Shown: positions 1 to 8,995, counted from the first letter of the stretch. The stretch is 46,556 nt of DNA from Bacteroidota bacterium (GCA_004293915.1 RDZG01000087.1:1-46556); one strand, 5' to 3'. Numbers and translations are program-made. Notes: a model not told the origin generated them from the letters alone.

Positions 1-672
1 GTGTATGCGGGAGGTAATTTTACGACAGTTGCAGGCGTAGAACGCAGAAGTTTAGCAGCGATAGACGCAGTATCAGGTAGCGTTACGGGCTGGAACCCCG
101 ATGCAAATAGTATAGTTTTTACCCTTGCCATAAGCGGGAGTACGGTGTATGCGGGAGGTGTTTTTACCAATCTATTCGGAGGTACGGGTGGTTGGGTGGG
201 TCTTGCACCAGCCTATATTGCACGCTTAGATACTCGCATTAATCAAACCATCACAGGTCTGTCTAGTGCCATCAATGTAGTTTATGGAGCAGCAAACCAA
301 ACGCTTACAGGAGTGGCTGGTTCTGCATTGCCGGTGGTTTATGTGAGTTCAAATACGGCTGTAGCATCTGTTTCGGGGAGTGTATTGGCTTTTGTAGGTG
401 CAGGTAATGCTACTATCACGGCATCCAACCTAGGCAACAATGACTATTTTCCAGCTCAAGATGTACAAATTGCAGTTACGGTTACCCCCAAATCTGCCAC
501 TATTTCGGGTGCAAATGCAACTCGGGTATATGGAGAAGCAAATCCCATATTTACAGGAACGGTTTTAGGGTTGGTGAATGGAGATGCTATTTCGTTTTTT
601 GGTATTACTGCTGCTACTTCCTTATCAGGTATAGGTACTTATCCTATTACAGCAACGGTTATGGGAGCAAAC

Positions 673-704
673 ATTCTCAATTATCAATTCTCCATTCTCA
701 ATTC
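673..704. repeat. Heptamer repeat block inside an MBG domain
   Basis: Four successive 7-bp units (ATTCTCA, ATTATCA, ATTCTCC, ATTCTCA) followed by ATTC lie in frame inside an Ig-like module and encode the stretch ILNYQFSILNS. The same unit family occurs in intergenic DNA at 5041-5178 and as a long array at 46460-46556, so this looks like a non-coding repeat taken into a coding region. Confidence 0.75.
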
Positions 705-1295
705 AGTATTAACCATTACCAAAGCCAACCTTACTGTATCAGCAGATAATTTTAGCAGACAATATGGACTTGCGAATCCTACATTTACAGGTTCTATTAC
801 AGGAGCAGTAAATGGAGATGTAATTACACCAAGTTTTAATACAACTGGTTTGCAAACTTCTAATGCTGGAATGTATACTATTTCTGTTATTGGGATAAAT
901 AATGGTAACTATGCATTAATTACATTACAAGAACCTATGGCACAGCAATTAATGTAAGTTTACTCACACCGAGCATTTCAGGAACTGTATTTTTTGGAGA
1001 TGGAATCACTATAAATTCTAGTACTAATGTTAATACCAATGCTGATGTAGGTACTTATCCTGTAAATGTTGAGCCTGTGGGTGCTAAAGTAGTAAATTAT
1101 AATATTACCACCATAGCAGGTGTTCAAACGATAGAAAAAGCAAATCAGAATATCATAAATTTTGGTCCGTTTGATGATATAACTATAAATGGCATTAATA
1201 CACCTAGTCCTACGCTTACAGCTACTGCCTCGTCTGGACTTACTGTAGTGTACTCGTACGTTCAATGTATCGAGTATAGTTGCTCCGCCTACGGG

Positions 1296-1377
1296 TCTCC
1301 CAACCTACCAATCTACCAGTTTTATCGTTTATCCAAACCCAGTAGTTAATGGAGAATGGAGAATTGAAAATGGAGAA
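1296..1377. repeat. Octamer (1296-1319) and heptamer (1347-1377) repeats in the sorting-domain linker
   Basis: 1296-1319 holds three 8-bp units (TCTCCCAA, CCTACCAA, TCTACCAG). 1347-1377 holds 7-bp units of the GGAGAAT type, with variants. They flank the YPNP start of the T9SS domain. Neither unit length is a multiple of three, so any change in unit number shifts the reading frame. The same arrangement is found at 4791-4880. Confidence 0.75.
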
Positions 1378-1541
1378 GTAGGAGCAACGATGTATGTATT
1401 CAATGCACAAGGAACAATAGTATACACACAAAGCATTGCATCTACAAGCACTCTAGTATCTGCCAAACTTTCGAGCGGCATCTATTTGGTGAAAGTTGGT
1501 ACGCAAATGGTTAAGTTGGTAGTGGAATAGATTAATATTAG

Positions 1542-1570
1542 CATTGACAATTTTTAAAAAGTTGTCAATG
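1542..1570. terminator. Hairpin between convergent genes
   Basis: A perfect 9-bp inverted repeat (CATTGACAA at 1542-1550, TTGTCAATG at 1562-1570) encloses an A/T core that can extend the stem. It lies between the end of the surface-protein gene and the end of the Crp/Fnr gene, the expected place for a bidirectional terminator. No clear U-tract follows on either strand, so its strength is uncertain. Confidence 0.45.
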
Positions 1571-1616
1571 TTAGTTCTTGAATATAAGCTTTAAGAAACT
1601 TATTCTGAATAATTCA

Positions 1617-2213
1617 TTACTTCAAAGCTTTTCGTACTCTGCTTAAAGTTTCGGGGGTCATATTCAGGTAAGAAGCAATATCTCTTAACTTTAATCTATT
1701 GACTAGATTTGGATATTGGCTAATAAATATTTGGTAGCGTGTTTCGTAGTCATTATATAAAATGTTATTGATGTGATCGTCCATTTTTACAAAGTTTCTC
1801 TCATTTAAAATAATAATAAAAGCTGCAACGCAGGTATGTTTAAGATAAATTTGTACCAATTCTGCTTTGGATAAATAAAATGCCAAGCCTGGCTCTATTA
1901 TTTCAGTACATTCTCTTGAAGGCACTCCCGTAGTATAGCTTCTATAGTTTCCAAATGGCTCACCTTCTTGAATAATCCATGAAGTAATTTCCGATTGACC
2001 TCTGTAAGTGTAAGACCGTCCTAGACCTTTTACCATAAAATATATTCCATTCAAAACATCGCCAATTTCTACAATTTTGTCACCTTTTTTTAAAACAACA
2101 GGCTTTGCAATGCGCCTAATTTCATCTTTTGCTTCGGGTGAAAGTGGATATAATTTTGAAAGTCCAACAAAAGCAACATTCAAATAGCTTTCTATTTCGA
2201 TTTTTTTAATCAT
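1617..2213 (-). CDS. Crp/Fnr family transcriptional regulator
   Basis: The 198-residue protein has the family layout: a cyclic-nucleotide-binding-type beta-roll over about residues 20-120 (GDKIVEIGDVLNGIYFMVKG) and a C-terminal helix-turn-helix, with 'RDIASYLNMTPETLSRVRK' as recognition region. The protein is short, ending just after the recognition helix, as is common for Bacteroidota Crp-like proteins. It starts at ATG 2213 and is transcribed alone, convergent with the gene at 1-1530 and divergent from the surface-protein gene at 2385. Control of that neighbour is possible but unproven. The ligand cannot be inferred. Confidence in the family is high. Confidence 0.9.
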   Translation of the reverse strand: MIKKIEIESYLNVAFVGLSKLYPLSPEAKDEIRRIAKPVVLKKGDKIVEIGDVLNGIYFMVKGLGRSYTYRGQSEITSWIIQEGEPFGNYRSYTTGVPSRECTEIIEPGLAFYLSKAELVQIYLKHTCVAAFIIILNERNFVKMDDHINNILYNDYETRYQIFISQYPNLVNRLKLRDIASYLNMTPETLSRVRKALK

Positions 2214-2384
2214 TTTTTTAAATCTGTATTTAAAGTATATACAAAATTAAGAAAGATTCAATTATAAATAATGTAGTATAAACTAAAAAACATCAAATTT
2301 CTTGATTCCAATCAAGTTGATTTAATACTTCAATTTATATTTTCGCATCAATTTATGTATTAAATAACTTCAAAATTTAACTTT

Positions 2385-5033
2385 ATGAAAATCAAAATTT
2401 TAACTTCATTATTAGTAGGTTTTATCACATTGCAATCGTTTGCAGGCGGAATCCCTATGTATAACACCACTTGGACTCCAAGCAATTTATTTATAGATGC
2501 TTCGAACGGAAGTATAGTTACAGGCACTATCACAGTAAATTCTAATAATACTGCAAATCCATTTGGCAGCCCATCAAGACCGTTTTCGGTTAATTATACA
2601 ACTCCGCAAAATACATCAATCGTTCTCAATAATTCAGGTTTTTTTCATAATATCAATGCTTTTAATTCTAATGTAACAAGCATAATTGGCTACACTATCA
2701 ACCTTACCAATAGCACTTTTGTCGGTACGGTAGCTGGGAATATTAATATTCAAAGCGATAATAATGGTTCTTTCAATGGCAATTTGCCTTTTACTCTAAT
2801 AACAAAAAACCAAAGACCCTTTGTTACGGAATGGGACTTATCGAGTTCTAATCCATTTGTAGCACCATCTTCGGCAATTAGTTTTGGAGTAGGTACTAGT
2901 GGAACGGCAAGCTACGCTTGGGAAACTATTCCGGCATCATCCTCTGGAGTGGGTACATTTTCTGGTTCCACATTATCAATTATAAATTTACCAGTAGGCT
3001 CAAGAATCAGCTTGAGTATTAATGGTACAAATTTTCACCAATTCAGAATGGCTCTTGGGGCAAGTAGGATTCTTTTAAGAAAAGTAACCCAATGGGGAAC
3101 TACAAACTGGTCTTCAATGGAAAGAGCATTTCACGGATGTGCTAGTTTGCAAATAACTGCTATAGATATTCCTAATTTATCTTCTGTTACAAACATGAAT
3201 CAAATGTTTAGGGGTTGTGAAGTACTTAACAGTCCTTCAAATGTTGGAATGTGGAACACCTCATCTGTTACAAATATGTCAAATTTATTTGACAATGCTT
3301 GGCAGTTTAATCAATCAATTGGCGGATGGAATACTTCTTCAGTTACAGACATGGGAAGTATGTTTTTGAATGCTTATGCTTTTAACCAACCTATTGATAA
3401 TTGGAACACAAGTAATGTTATTAGTATGACGGCAATGTTCTCTAATGCTACCTCTTTTAATCAACCAATCGGTAATTGGAATACGAGTAATGTGATATAC
3501 TTGAATGAAATGTTTTATTCTGCCGAAGCTTTTAATCAGCCTATTGGTGGTTGGAATGTGAATAAAGTAAAAAACATGAATAGTATGTTTGCAATTGCTA
3601 AATCTTTTAATCAATCTATTGGAGGCTGGAATGTAGGATTAGTAGATGACATGTCTAGTATGTTTACATCTGCAGAATCTTTCAATCAGCCCATTGGTAC
3701 ATGGAATGTGGGAAAAGTAGAGTATATGTATGAGATGTTTACAGAAGCAAAATCTTTCAACCAACCACTTGCTGACTGGAATATTTCAACTTGTGTAGAG
3801 TTTACTTCAATGTTTAAAAATGCAACAGCATTTAATCAATCACTCGGTGCTTGGGGTGTAAAATTTATCCCAACTCCAGACCTTAGTAATATGCTAGACA
3901 ATAGTGGCTTATCTCCTGCTAATTATGATGCTACTTTACAAGGCTTTGCAGCAGGAAGTGTTACTGGCAGAAGCTTTTCAGCAATAGATGTTAAATATTG
4001 CACAGCTGGTAATGCAAGAAATACTTTAGTTACTGATAAAAACTGGACTATCGTAGATGCAGGTACTGCCACAGGAACTTCTATCGTTACCCAGCCCGTT
4101 TCTCAAACCGTTTGTGGCGGTACTATGGCACCATTTACCGTTTCTGCTACTGGAACTGGAACTTTAACGTACGCTTGGAGCAATGGCATGAGCACTACTA
4201 CCAGTATGATTACATTAACAGCAGGTACAAACTATATGGTAACAGTTTCGGGAACTTGTGGAAGTGTGGTTTCAAATACGTTTTCAAATACGGTAAATGC
4301 GGTTACTGCAATTGCAACACAACCTATGTCGCAAATTATCCAACCCAATGCCACGGCAAGTTTAAGCGTATCGGCAGCTGGCGTAAATTTAACCTACAAA
4401 TGGAGTAGCAACGAAACAGTTTCTGGTATTTCAGGTAAGTCAGCAGGTGTTTATACCGTTACAGTTTCAGGAACTTGTGGTTCGGTAGTGAGTAATGCAG
4501 CTACAATAGTTGGTTTGGCTATTTCTTCTGCAACGGTTTCAGGCATTTCTGCCAATGGCTCATTAACTTCAGCAACAAGCATTACTATTTCAGGTACTGG
4601 TTTTGTAAACGGAGCAACAATTACGGTTAATGGTGTTTCGATTTCTAATTTCACGGTTGTAAATAGTACAAGCATTATTGCAACTATTCCTGCAGGAACT
4701 TTATTGGCTAGCAACAATGTGGTTTTGGTTCAAAACCCTAACCAAGTAGCTAGTGCAAATTCTCCAGTAGTGATAACAGTTGTATCGTTACCTACCAATC
4801 TCCCAACCTACCAATCTACCAGTTTTAGCGTTTATCCAAACCCTGTAGTAAATGGAGAATGGAGAATGGAAAATGGAGAAGTAGGAGCAACAATGTATGT
4901 ATTCAATGCACAAGGAACAATAGTATACACACAAAGCATAACTTCTACAACTACTGAAGTATCTGCTAAGCTTTCGAGCGGGATTTATTTGGTGAAAGTT
5001 GGTAAGCAAATGGTTAAGTTAGTAGTGGAATAA
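2385..5033 (+). CDS. Secreted BspA-like (DUF285) repeat protein with T9SS type A sorting domain
   Basis: The 882-residue protein starts with a signal peptide (MKIKILTSLLVGFITLQSFA). From about residue 240 to 510 it carries roughly ten DUF285/BspA-like repeats of about 25 residues, with 'FNQPIGxWNT' and 'MxxMF' signatures, a surface-exposed leucine-rich-type fold. Two Ig-like modules follow, each ending 'VTVSGTCGSVVSN', then an IPT/TIG-like stretch (ISGTGFVNGATITVNG), and from about residue 812 a T9SS sorting domain with Y817-PNP. It is expected at the cell surface or secreted through the type IX system, with adhesion or binding as a plausible role. The linker and sorting domain contain non-coding-type 8-bp and 7-bp repeats and nearly duplicate the end of the gene at 1-1530, which suggests recombination between the two. 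Confidence 0.88.
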   Translation: MKIKILTSLLVGFITLQSFAGGIPMYNTTWTPSNLFIDASNGSIVTGTITVNSNNTANPFGSPSRPFSVNYTTPQNTSIVLNNSGFFHNINAFNSNVTSIIGYTINLTNSTFVGTVAGNINIQSDNNGSFNGNLPFTLITKNQRPFVTEWDLSSSNPFVAPSSAISFGVGTSGTASYAWETIPASSSGVGTFSGSTLSIINLPVGSRISLSINGTNFHQFRMALGASRILLRKVTQWGTTNWSSMERAFHGCASLQITAIDIPNLSSVTNMNQMFRGCEVLNSPSNVGMWNTSSVTNMSNLFDNAWQFNQSIGGWNTSSVTDMGSMFLNAYAFNQPIDNWNTSNVISMTAMFSNATSFNQPIGNWNTSNVIYLNEMFYSAEAFNQPIGGWNVNKVKNMNSMFAIAKSFNQSIGGWNVGLVDDMSSMFTSAESFNQPIGTWNVGKVEYMYEMFTEAKSFNQPLADWNISTCVEFTSMFKNATAFNQSLGAWGVKFIPTPDLSNMLDNSGLSPANYDATLQGFAAGSVTGRSFSAIDVKYCTAGNARNTLVTDKNWTIVDAGTATGTSIVTQPVSQTVCGGTMAPFTVSATGTGTLTYAWSNGMSTTTSMITLTAGTNYMVTVSGTCGSVVSNTFSNTVNAVTAIATQPMSQIIQPNATASLSVSAAGVNLTYKWSSNETVSGISGKSAGVYTVTVSGTCGSVVSNAATIVGLAISSATVSGISANGSLTSATSITISGTGFVNGATITVNGVSISNFTVVNSTSIIATIPAGTLLASNNVVLVQNPNQVASANSPVVITVVSLPTNLPTYQSTSFSVYPNPVVNGEWRMENGEVGATMYVFNAQGTIVYTQSITSTTTEVSAKLSSGIYLVKVGKQMVKLVVE
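4791..4880. repeat. Octamer (4791-4822) and heptamer (4850-4880) repeats within a coding region
   Basis: Four 8-bp units occupy 4791-4822 (CCTACCAA, TCTCCCAA, CCTACCAA, TCTACCAG), encoding LPTNLPTYQST. 7-bp GGAGAAT/GGAAAAT-type units occupy 4850-4880, encoding NGEWRMENGE within the T9SS domain itself. The gene at 1-1530 has three and about four units in the same places. Confidence 0.75.
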
Positions 5034-5040
5034 TAATGCA

Positions 5041-5178
5041 TAATGGAGAATTGAGAATGGAGAATGGAGATTCTGAGACATCGAAGCAGAATAAAATAAT
5101 GGAGATTCTGCGACATCGAAGCAGAATAAAATAATGTAGAATGAACATTCTCCATTCTGCATTCTCAATTCTCCATTA
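5041..5178. repeat. Compound repeat element: 30-bp inverted heptamer arms around a 35-bp direct duplication
   Basis: The arms at 5041-5070 and 5149-5178 are inverted copies of each other with one mismatch over 30 bp, and both consist of heptamers (ATTCTCC, ATTCTCA, ATTCTGC). Between them lie two tandem 35-bp copies (5066-5100, 5101-5135) differing at one base. Each copy contains its own small inverted repeat (ATTCTG ... CAGAAT). The element fills most of the gap between a T9SS gene and a cytochrome c peroxidase gene. It could fold into a long hairpin and act as a transcript end. Confidence 0.8.
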
Positions 5179-5240
5179 AAAAACGCAAACATCGAAAACA
5201 AAAATGGTTTACTTTGTGGTTCTAAATCAAAATGAAATAG

Positions 5241-6341
5241 ATGCGAAAATATAGCTTTCTTCTTTTACTTATCTTTTGCGTTTTGTTGCTAGTTAATTGT
5301 GCCAAAGAAATCGAAAAACTAAAGCTAGTTGCTGCTGCTGATGAACCATATCAGCTTGATATTCCTGTGCAATTACCAAATTATACTATTCCAGAAGATA
5401 ATCCAATTACTAAAAATGGAGTAGAACTGGGTCGGAATCTATTTTATGAAAAAAAACTTTCTGTTGATAATACCATTTCATGTGGCAGCTGCCATGTACA
5501 ATCTAAAGGATTCACAGACGGAAAAAAAGTAAGCATTGGTGTACGCAATCAAGTAGGTAAACGAAGTGCAATGGCACTTGTGAATTTGATTTTTTTGCCC
5601 AAAAACTTCTTTTGGGATGGACGCTCAACGGGTTTGGAACATCAAATTATTTTTCCAATTACAGACCCACTCGAAATGGATGAGAAAATAGAAAACGTTA
5701 TCACAAAACTTAATGCAGATAAAAAATACAAACAATTATTCTTAAATGCATATCAAACAGAAGAGATTACACAAGACAAAATAGTGAAAGCATTGGCACA
5801 GTTTGAGCGAACAATACTTTCTACTAACTCCAAATACGACCAATATTTGCAAGGAAAATATATTTTAACAGCCTCAGAAGAGCGTGGCAAAAAGCTTTTT
5901 TACCAACATCCCGATGGCAATGTTCCCAATACTCCTCGTGGTGGAAACTGTGGCGATTGCCATAGCGGTAGCCTGCAAACCGATAATTTATTGCACAACA
6001 ACGGACTTGACGATACCTTTACCGACTTAGGCAAAGAACAATTTACAGGCTTGGCTTCGGATAGAGCCAAGTTTAGAACACCATCGCTACGTAACATAGA
6101 GCTAACCGCACCTTATATGCACGATGGCAGGTTTGCAACGCTCGAAGAGGTTTTAGATCAATACAACGACCATGTTAAATACACCCAATACACCGACCCA
6201 TTGATGCGTGCAAGTAATTTTTCAGGCACACTTCCACAAGAGTTAGGATTGTTGCCATCCGAAAAAAAAGACATTATCAATTTTCTAAAAACCCTAACAG
6301 ATTCAGAGTTTATTTCAAACCCGAAATTTGCTCAGCCTTAA
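5241..6341 (+). CDS. Di-haem cytochrome c peroxidase / MauG family lipoprotein
   Basis: This 366-residue protein has a lipoprotein signal ending at Cys20 (LLLVNC) and two c-type haem motifs, C81GSCH85 and C237GDCH241, which is the bacterial cytochrome c peroxidase pattern. 'PYMHDGRF' supplies the expected C-terminal haem-ligand region. It would reduce hydrogen peroxide, or oxidise a partner, at the outer side of a membrane using electrons from a soluble cytochrome. It stands alone after the repeat element and 89 bp before pyrH. The substrate is not settled, because the MauG-like branch of the family does other oxidations. Confidence 0.9.
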   Translation: MRKYSFLLLLIFCVLLLVNCAKEIEKLKLVAAADEPYQLDIPVQLPNYTIPEDNPITKNGVELGRNLFYEKKLSVDNTISCGSCHVQSKGFTDGKKVSIGVRNQVGKRSAMALVNLIFLPKNFFWDGRSTGLEHQIIFPITDPLEMDEKIENVITKLNADKKYKQLFLNAYQTEEITQDKIVKALAQFERTILSTNSKYDQYLQGKYILTASEERGKKLFYQHPDGNVPNTPRGGNCGDCHSGSLQTDNLLHNNGLDDTFTDLGKEQFTGLASDRAKFRTPSLRNIELTAPYMHDGRFATLEEVLDQYNDHVKYTQYTDPLMRASNFSGTLPQELGLLPSEKKDIINFLKTLTDSEFISNPKFAQP

Positions 6342-6430
6342 TTTTTTTGAGTAATTCGATTTGCTTATTGTATGAGTGCAAAATAATGTAGATGTTTGTA
6401 CGATTTTTGGAATACATCAAATCTACCCAC

Positions 6431-7138
6431 ATGAAATACAAACGAATATTGTTGAAATTAAGCGGTGAAGCACTTCAAGGCGATAGCGATTATGGTTTAT
6501 CTCCCGATATTTTAAATCAATATGCCAAAGAAATTAAAACTGTGGTAGATTTAGGTGTGGAAGTTGCCATAGTAATTGGTGGTGGAAATATTTATCGTGG
6601 CAGTTACGCCACAAAAACTGGAATAGATAGAGTACAAGGTGATTATATGGGCATGTTGGCTACAGTAATCAACGGAATGGCAATTCAATCTGCTTTAGAA
6701 AATATTGGCGTTTTCACTCGTTTGATGTCTGCCATACGTATTGATGCAGTTTGCGAACCGTTTATAAAACGCAGAGCGCAACGCCATTTGGAGAAAAAAC
6801 GAGTTGTTATATTCGGAGGTGGTACTGGTAATCCTTATTTTACAACCGATAGTGCTGCAAGTTTGAGAGCCATAGAAATAAGTGCCGATGTGGTTTTGAA
6901 AGGCACAAGAGTGGATGGTGTTTATACTGCCGACCCAGAAAAAGACAAAACAGCAACCAAATACGATGCTATATCTTTTGAGGAGGTTTTTGCGAAAAAA
7001 CTAAACATCATGGATATGACAGCATTTACACTTTGCAAAGAAAATAAACTGCCAATCATAGTTTTTGATATGAATAAATCAGGAAATTTATCAAAACTTG
7101 TACAAGGCGAAAAAGTAGGTACTTTGGTTACAATGTAA
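6431..7138 (+). CDS. pyrH: UMP kinase
   Basis: The 235-residue protein matches UMP kinase from end to end: N-terminal '[13 protein letters not shown]', the '[10 protein letters not shown]' glycine loop, '[15 protein letters not shown]', '[15 protein letters not shown]', and '[16 protein letters not shown]' near the end. It phosphorylates UMP to UDP for nucleic acid and cell-wall precursors. An in-frame ATG 39 bp upstream (6392) would add 13 residues that do not fit the family, so I chose ATG 6431. frr follows after 31 bp on the same strand, a gene order common in bacteria, so the two are probably co-transcribed. Confidence 0.97.
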   Translation: MKYKRILLKLSGEALQGDSDYGLSPDILNQYAKEIKTVVDLGVEVAIVIGGGNIYRGSYATKTGIDRVQGDYMGMLATVINGMAIQSALENIGVFTRLMSAIRIDAVCEPFIKRRAQRHLEKKRVVIFGGGTGNPYFTTDSAASLRAIEISADVVLKGTRVDGVYTADPEKDKTATKYDAISFEEVFAKKLNIMDMTAFTLCKENKLPIIVFDMNKSGNLSKLVQGEKVGTLVTM

Positions 7139-7169
7139 TTTGCGAAATAATAAATAAAAACATAAAAAA

Positions 7170-7730
7170 GTGGAAGAGATAACATTCTTTTTAGACGAAG
7201 CCAAAGAATCGATGGAAAAAGCCATCAAACATTTGGATCATGAACTTACTAAAATAAGAGCAGGTAGAGCAACACCTCAGATGCTCGATGGGCTTACGGT
7301 TATATATTATGGAAGCCCAACGCAAGTGAGCCAAGTATCTTCTATCAATACACCTGATGCTCGCACAATAGCCATCAAACCATTTGAAAAATCGCTTTTG
7401 CAAGATATTGAAAAAGCAATTCGGAATAGTGATTTGGGACTTAATCCACAAAATAATGGCGAAATAATTATTCTTTCGGTGCCATCGCTCACAGAAGAAC
7501 GTAGGAAAGAACTTTCAAAAAAAGTGAGAGTAGAAGGTGAGGAAGCAAAAATTTCTATTCGAAATATTCGCAAAAATACCAACGAAGAATTGCGTAAATT
7601 ATTAAAAGATGGGGCTTCGGAAGATGCTGTAAAAATGGCTGAAGATAAAGTCCAAAAAACTACTGATGGATTTATTTTGAATGTAGACCAACATTGCGAT
7701 AAAAAAGAAAAAGAAATAATGACAATCTAG
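7170..7730 (+). CDS. frr: Ribosome recycling factor
   Basis: The 186-residue product has the full RRF pattern: the N-terminal helix 'EAKESMEKAIKHLDHEL', 'KIRAGRATPQML', 'YYGSPTQVSQVSSINTPDAR', and the C-terminal 'KVRVEGEEAKISIRNIR'. It releases ribosomes from mRNA together with EF-G after termination. The likely start is GTG 7170; the first ATG (7212) would remove about 14 residues that belong to helix 1. It is downstream of pyrH in the same direction. Confidence 0.96.
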   Translation: MEEITFFLDEAKESMEKAIKHLDHELTKIRAGRATPQMLDGLTVIYYGSPTQVSQVSSINTPDARTIAIKPFEKSLLQDIEKAIRNSDLGLNPQNNGEIIILSVPSLTEERRKELSKKVRVEGEEAKISIRNIRKNTNEELRKLLKDGASEDAVKMAEDKVQKTTDGFILNVDQHCDKKEKEIMTI

Positions 7731-7734
7731 TTTG

Positions 7735-7814
7735 TCTCGCAAAGTCGCAAAGACGCTAAGAAAAATGTTGTTTTGACGGATTTGGATGCTCGCAAAGGCG
7801 CAATAACGCTAAGA
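7735..7814. repeat. Two degenerate copies of a CGCAAAGN octamer repeat
   Basis: 7735-7761 and 7788-7814 are about 27-bp copies with roughly four differences. Each is built from 8-bp units (CGCAAAGT, CGCAAAGA, CGCTAAGA). A shorter AGCTTAG repeat follows at 7815-7832. The repeats fill the gap between convergent frr and the Dabb gene. Such units are a typical intergenic repeat; I see no coding sense in them. Confidence 0.65.
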
Positions 7815-7839
7815 AGCTTAGTAAAGCTTAGAAGCAAAA

Positions 7840-8226
7840 CTATTCGACAGATGTAGCATCATAAACCTGAACTTTTTCCCAAAAACTGGCACATTCTTTT
7901 ATGAATTTTTCGTGTATTGGGTCGATTTGGTACGCATCATGCGCTTTTATATCTTTAAAATGCAAAACCAATGCATAAGAATACGAATCATCAACTACGG
8001 GTCTTTTGGTTGTTTTAGCTGGTTTTCCTAAATTTGAATAACCTATATGCTTTATTTTTTGCAATGATTTTACTCCTGCTTCAAATTTTGATAAATCACT
8101 TGGAGATAAATCTTTTTTGAGCCAAAAATATACTTGATGAATCAAAACCGATTTAGATTTTGGCTGAGAAAACCCTATTGTGAAACCTAAAAAAATGATA
8201 CCGAAAACTGCAATAGTTTTTTTCAT
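7840..8226 (-). CDS. Secreted Dabb (stress-responsive A/B barrel) domain protein
   Basis: The 128-residue protein carries a signal peptide ending near 'GFSQ' and then one Dabb domain: 'LIHQVYFWLKKDLSP' at the start, 'YSYALVLHFKDIKAHDAYQ' in the middle and 'HEKFIKECASFWEKVQVYD' at the end. Dabb domains are ferredoxin-like dimeric barrels of varied function, so no reaction is assigned. It lies 7 bp downstream of the DUF1573 gene on the same strand and probably shares its transcript. Confidence 0.85.
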   Translation of the reverse strand: MKKTIAVFGIIFLGFTIGFSQPKSKSVLIHQVYFWLKKDLSPSDLSKFEAGVKSLQKIKHIGYSNLGKPAKTTKRPVVDDSYSYALVLHFKDIKAHDAYQIDPIHEKFIKECASFWEKVQVYDATSVE

Positions 8227-8233
8227 ATTTTCA

Positions 8234-8995
8234 TTATTTAAACATGCTTCCGCCTGTGTTTCCCTCGCGTAATAATGTTGGGTTTAGAGTTTCTACAACA
8301 TTGGCTTGTAAAGTAAATTTCTGTGAAGGTTTTAAAATATCGTTTGATTTCAAGTAGATATAATCTGTAACTTCGTTCATGCTGTTTGGAGCATATACAA
8401 TTTCGATTTGACCTGTTTCGCCACTTTTTATAAATTCTTGTTTTTTTGTGAACGTTACGCAATTGCAAGAATTTGTGATGTTAGAAACTACCAAATCGCT
8501 TCTACCCAAGTTTTTAACATCAAGTTTTACTAATAGTTTTGCTCCTTTTTCAACTTTTCCAAAATTGTGTGATACTTTTTCGATAATCAATTTTGGCGAA
8601 AGTTTGATTTCGTTTTCAGTAAAATTGGTTTCTGTTTTTGGATTTACTAATCCTCTAATATATAATGTTGTAGTGCTTGGTTCGCCATTGGTCGAAACCG
8701 TTACCGACTTATTAAAACTCCCAGCTCTGCCTTGTGTGCCATAGCTAGCCTTTATCATTCCTGATTTGCCAGGCATGATTGGTTCTTTTGTCCAATCAGG
8801 TGTGGTACATCCGCAAGATGGACGCACTGTTGAAATCAAAAGCGGTTCTTTGCCAGTGTTAGTAATCATAAATTCGTGCGAAGCCGCATCTCCCTCCGTT
8901 AGCTCACCAAAATCATACGATTCGGTATTGATTTTATAGCTTGTTTGAGCAAAAACTAGTGTCGAAATAAACAATAATAAAATAATCTTTTTCAT
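8234..8995 (-). CDS. Secreted DUF1573 protein (two ASH/MSP-like modules)
   Basis: The 253-residue protein has a signal peptide (MKKIILLLFISTLVFAQ) and two DUF1573-type immunoglobulin-like modules. Each has the 'YDFGELTEGD / HNFGKVEKGA' opening and a 'xxCGCTTPDW / SCNCVTFT' cysteine pair. DUF1573 proteins are abundant periplasmic or surface proteins in Bacteroidota with no settled function. It starts at ATG 8995. The Dabb gene follows 7 bp downstream, and the divergent E1 dehydrogenase gene begins 143 bp upstream. Confidence 0.88.
   Translation of the reverse strand: MKKIILLLFISTLVFAQTSYKINTESYDFGELTEGDAASHEFMITNTGKEPLLISTVRPSCGCTTPDWTKEPIMPGKSGMIKASYGTQGRAGSFNKSVTVSTNGEPSTTTLYIRGLVNPKTETNFTENEIKLSPKLIIEKVSHNFGKVEKGAKLLVKLDVKNLGRSDLVVSNITNSCNCVTFTKKQEFIKSGETGQIEIVYAPNSMNEVTDYIYLKSNDILKPSQKFTLQANVVETLNPTLLREGNTGGSMFK

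Larger units (their letters stand above)
1..1530 (+). pseudogene. Frameshifted T9SS surface protein with MBG-type Ig-like repeats (5' end outside window)
   Basis: The reading frame enters from the left edge. It shows propeller-like 'VYAGG..F' repeats (first ~60 residues), then repeated MBG-type bacterial Ig-like modules recognised by 'VYGxANxxFTG' and 'ITKAN' signatures. Frame 1 stops at 957, but the same domain type continues in frame 3 from about 909-939 (GTAINVSLLTP...) up to about 1250. The C-terminal sorting domain, with YPNP and KLSSGIYLVKV signatures, is back in frame 1 from about 1249 and ends with TAG at 1528. At least two frameshifts therefore separate the body from the T9SS domain, so the protein as read cannot be exported and anchored by T9SS. 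Sequencing error, decay or a switchable frame are all possible. The C-terminus is nearly identical to that of the 2385-5033 gene. Confidence 0.8.

Noticed and set aside
6392-6430. Upstream in-frame ATG for pyrH
   Set aside because: It adds 13 residues that do not fit UMP kinase; the family N-terminus begins exactly at ATG 6431.
7735-7832. tRNA or small RNA gene between frr and the Dabb gene
   Set aside because: The apparent structure is explained by octamer repeats; no cloverleaf, anticodon arm or CCA-proximal stem can be drawn.
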